64,000 nucleotides of DNA from Fontibacillus phaseoli (GTDB lineage: Bacteria > Bacillota > Bacilli > Paenibacillales > Paenibacillaceae). The position numbers were made by a program, and so were the translations under genes. The stretch lies in assembly GCF_003337355.1 (NCBI RefSeq), contig NZ_QPJW01000013.1, forward strand, positions 1 to 64,000. Direction: 5' to 3'. Of the stretch, positions 62,577 through 64,000 are shown in pieces (position 1 is the stretch's first letter; the number at the start of each line of letters is the position of its first letter). The notes below the pieces were generated by a model that did not search any database, was not told the origin of the DNA, and saw only the letters and a program-made list of their open reading frames with translations.

Positions 62577-62768
62577 GAATTAACTGTAAAACCTCCAGTT
62601 ATTTATCGGCGATTTTCTGCTTTCGAGAATTTAACTGTAAAACCTCCAGCTAAAATACTGCTTTATGTCCTCCAAGTGGGAGAAAGCTAAAATTAACTGC
62701 AAGTTTTCCATCTAATTTGCTCCACTGGCCCATACAGGGGAAATTAGATGTAGGAAATCCAGTTATTT
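62577..62768. repeat. Composite of four imperfect palindromes (locus 4)
   Basis: Units at 62577-62604, 62627-62656, 62690-62718 and 62741-62768, with centres near 62590, 62641, 62704 and 62754 (spacings 51, 63, 50). It lies between the mutY terminator and the convergent small gene at 62855. Confidence 0.92.
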
Positions 62769-62779
62769 TTGCCAAAACG

Positions 62780-62822
62780 GATGCTGCCCGACGCAACACT
62801 TAAAGTTGTGCCGGGCAGCATC
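62780..62822 (-). terminator. Hairpin at the 3' end of the minus-strand unit
   Basis: GATGCTGCCCG pairs with CGGGCAGCATC, with an inner CAAC/GTTG helix. On the minus strand it is followed by a short T stretch, so it probably ends the transcript of the gene at 62855. Confidence 0.7.
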
Positions 62823-62854
62823 TCTCAGCGAAGCGGTCTCCCACCTACGTGGGC

Positions 62855-63067
62855 TCAGATCATCCGGTTTTCCGTATCCTTCATGTTGTTTTGCTGATCG
62901 GGTTCATGGTGTTTGTCCGGCGAAACCTGACCATTGTCGACCGGAGTAGTGCCGCTGACGCTGCGCGCAAAGTTCGTGAATTGCTGCTTTTGCTTGTCGG
63001 CTTCATGTTTGTGCTTGAGCAATTCTTGCGGGTCGTTCGTCAATTCGTTTTGATTGTCCGTAGTCAT
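62855..63067 (-). CDS. Small hydrophilic protein, 70 aa
   Basis: The chain is very hydrophilic, rich in Gln, Asn, Asp, Lys and His, and probably disordered; it starts MTTDNQNELTNDPQELLKHK. GGAGGGG lies six bases before the ATG. It begins 18 bases after the sodA stop and is probably cotranscribed with sodA. It could be a small spore or stress protein. No family is recognised. Confidence 0.75.
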   Translation of the reverse strand: MTTDNQNELTNDPQELLKHKHEADKQKQQFTNFARSVSGTTPVDNGQVSPDKHHEPDQQNNMKDTENRMI

Positions 63068-63085
63068 GGAAATCCCCTCCAGAGT

Positions 63086-63700
63086 TTATTTTTTCGCGGC
63101 CTCATAACGTTTATTCACTTCATCCCAATTGATGATGTTCCAGAACGCGCCGATGTAATCGGGACGTTTGTTTTGATACTTAAGGTAGTAGGCATGCTCC
63201 CATACGTCGAGTCCAAGCACCGGAGTAAGTCCTTCGGATAGCGGATTATCCTGATTCGGCGTGCTGGTGACGGCGAGCTTGCCGTCTTTGCCGACTACCA
63301 GCCAGGCCCAACCGCTGCCGAAACGAGTCGTCGCGGCTTTGGTGAAGTCCTCCTTGAACTTCTCGAATCCGCCCAGTTCGCGTTCTATGGCTTCGCCGAT
63401 TGCTCCGGTAGGAGTACCGCCTCCGCCCGGTCCGATAATCTGCCAGAACAAAGTATGGTTGGCATGTCCGCCACCGTTGTTCCGAACCGCCGTACGGATG
63501 CTTTCCGGGACACTGTCCAGGTCCGAGATGAGGTCTTCCACGCTTTTCTGCTGCAGATCCGGTGCGTTCTCAAGGGCTGCGTTCAGGTTGGTAACATAGG
63601 TATTATGGTGCCTGTCGTGATGAATATTCATCGTCTGTTCGTCGATATGAGGTTCCAATGCGTTTGCGGGATAGGGTAGGGCCGGGAGTTCATGAGCCAT
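63086..63700 (-). CDS. sodA: Superoxide dismutase (Mn type)
   Basis: The 204-residue enzyme has metal ligands H27, H82, D165 and H169 (in DVWEHAYY), and the [11 protein letters not shown] motif. It converts superoxide to peroxide and oxygen. Manganese rather than iron is inferred from similarity to Bacillales SodA. GGAGG precedes the ATG at 63700. The promoter is at 63742-63770. Confidence 0.95.
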   Translation of the reverse strand: MAHELPALPYPANALEPHIDEQTMNIHHDRHHNTYVTNLNAALENAPDLQQKSVEDLISDLDSVPESIRTAVRNNGGGHANHTLFWQIIGPGGGGTPTGAIGEAIERELGGFEKFKEDFTKAATTRFGSGWAWLVVGKDGKLAVTSTPNQDNPLSEGLTPVLGLDVWEHAYYLKYQNKRPDYIGAFWNIINWDEVNKRYEAAKK

Positions 63701-63741
63701 GTTTAAAATACCTCCGTCAATTTTGTTTTTTATTACCTTTA

Positions 63742-63770
63742 GTATTATTAACCTTTTAGAGGTTGATCAA
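63742..63770 (-). promoter_or_regulatory. Promoter of sodA
   Basis: On the minus strand TTGATC (63770-63765) and TAATAC (63747-63742) are spaced by 17 bases. The spacer contains AACCT and AGGTT as an inverted repeat, a possible operator. It lies about 42 bases before the start codon. Confidence 0.65.
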
Positions 63771-63937
63771 AAAGTTACCGAGAAATCACCCGAGCGGTAA
63801 TCATCCGTGGATTCCGAAAATGTTGTCGGAAAAGTCAACATAATGTAAAGCCAAGATTAACAATCCTATTATTGGAAGAGAAGCTGTTTTTATGCATTTA
63901 CATTTCCAATATTAGAAAATTTTTTTAAAATAATAAA

Positions 63938-63965
63938 TGTAAACGCTTCATATTAAGCGCTTTCA
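63938..63965. promoter_or_regulatory. Two cre-like sites at the right edge
   Basis: TGTAAACGCTTCAT (63938-63951) and ATTAAGCGCTTTCA (63952-63965) are each close to the CcpA cre pattern but have one or two mismatches. They would control a gene beyond the window. Apart from the sodA promoter, nothing else is seen in 63701-64000. Confidence 0.4.
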
Positions 63966-64000
63966 GAAGAAAAATGATGTATTCTGGAGATATATATGGT

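Overview
The window looks like a chromosomal segment of a spore-forming Bacillales bacterium, most probably Paenibacillus. This is inferred from gene content (Spo0E-like phosphatase, KinB-like kinase, caa3-type oxidase, YknWXYZ, bacilliredoxin, DegV, EcsAB), strong AGGAGG-type ribosome sites, frequent TTG/GTG starts and a roughly 50% GC composition. No rRNA, tRNA, insertion sequence, prophage or CRISPR array is visible. Most of the window is ordinary housekeeping and accessory chromosome; the unusual material lies in the spacers.

Layout. 1-2640: two intergenic repeat arrays and small unknown proteins. 2690-4980: a guanine-type riboswitch followed by xpt and pbuX. 4995-7524 (minus): a serine hydrolase, a UgtP-type glycolipid glycosyltransferase and a small membrane protein. 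7925-9017: a small unknown protein and map. 9232-14945: a cytochrome caa3 oxidase operon (ctaCDEFG plus a DUF420 protein). 15110-20208: a repeat quartet, then a GntR-regulated five-gene ABC transporter operon whose promoter carries a perfect palindrome. 20353-22305: a tyrosine phosphatase and a CsoR/CstR-like regulator with two rhodanese proteins. 22487-28997: a NAGPA-type protein, AIM24, a coiled-coil membrane protein, DegV, an AraC regulator and a MATE pump. 29244-32683: a large secreted, modular beta-helix protein with a cre site. 32700-34571: an LTA-synthase-type enzyme. 34747-37325: an unusual leader and a MutS2 relative that lacks Smr. 37365-40419: small metabolic and sporulation genes. 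40416-43498: a YkoCED-like ECF vitamin transporter with a BirA-type operator. 43622-51512: two MFS pumps, MarR, EcsAB and a flavoprotein. 51650-54918: a KinB-like kinase, bacilliredoxin and nadE. 55031-58803: yknWXYZ behind a sigma-W-like promoter. 58797-63770: an AraC/GyrI regulator, a hydrolase, acpS, mutY and sodA.

The strongest candidate for something undescribed is at 34747-35160. A promoter is followed by a seven-codon leader ORF with a good ribosome site, and the last four codons of that ORF (34821-34832) are perfectly complementary to 34938-34949. Two terminator-like hairpins then precede a MutS2-family gene that keeps the ATPase but has no Smr nuclease domain. This is the architecture of ribosome-mediated attenuation used by antibiotic-inducible ribosome-protection genes. 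A drug-inducible, non-nucleolytic ribosome-rescue factor is my inference.

The second notable pattern is a composite intergenic repeat. Four imperfect 27-base palindromes occur with centre spacings near 51, 62 and 50 bases at three loci, plus a variant at the left edge. The three internal loci all lie between convergent genes. Two further unrelated repeat families (a 19-base tandem array and a 23-base quartet) also occupy spacers.
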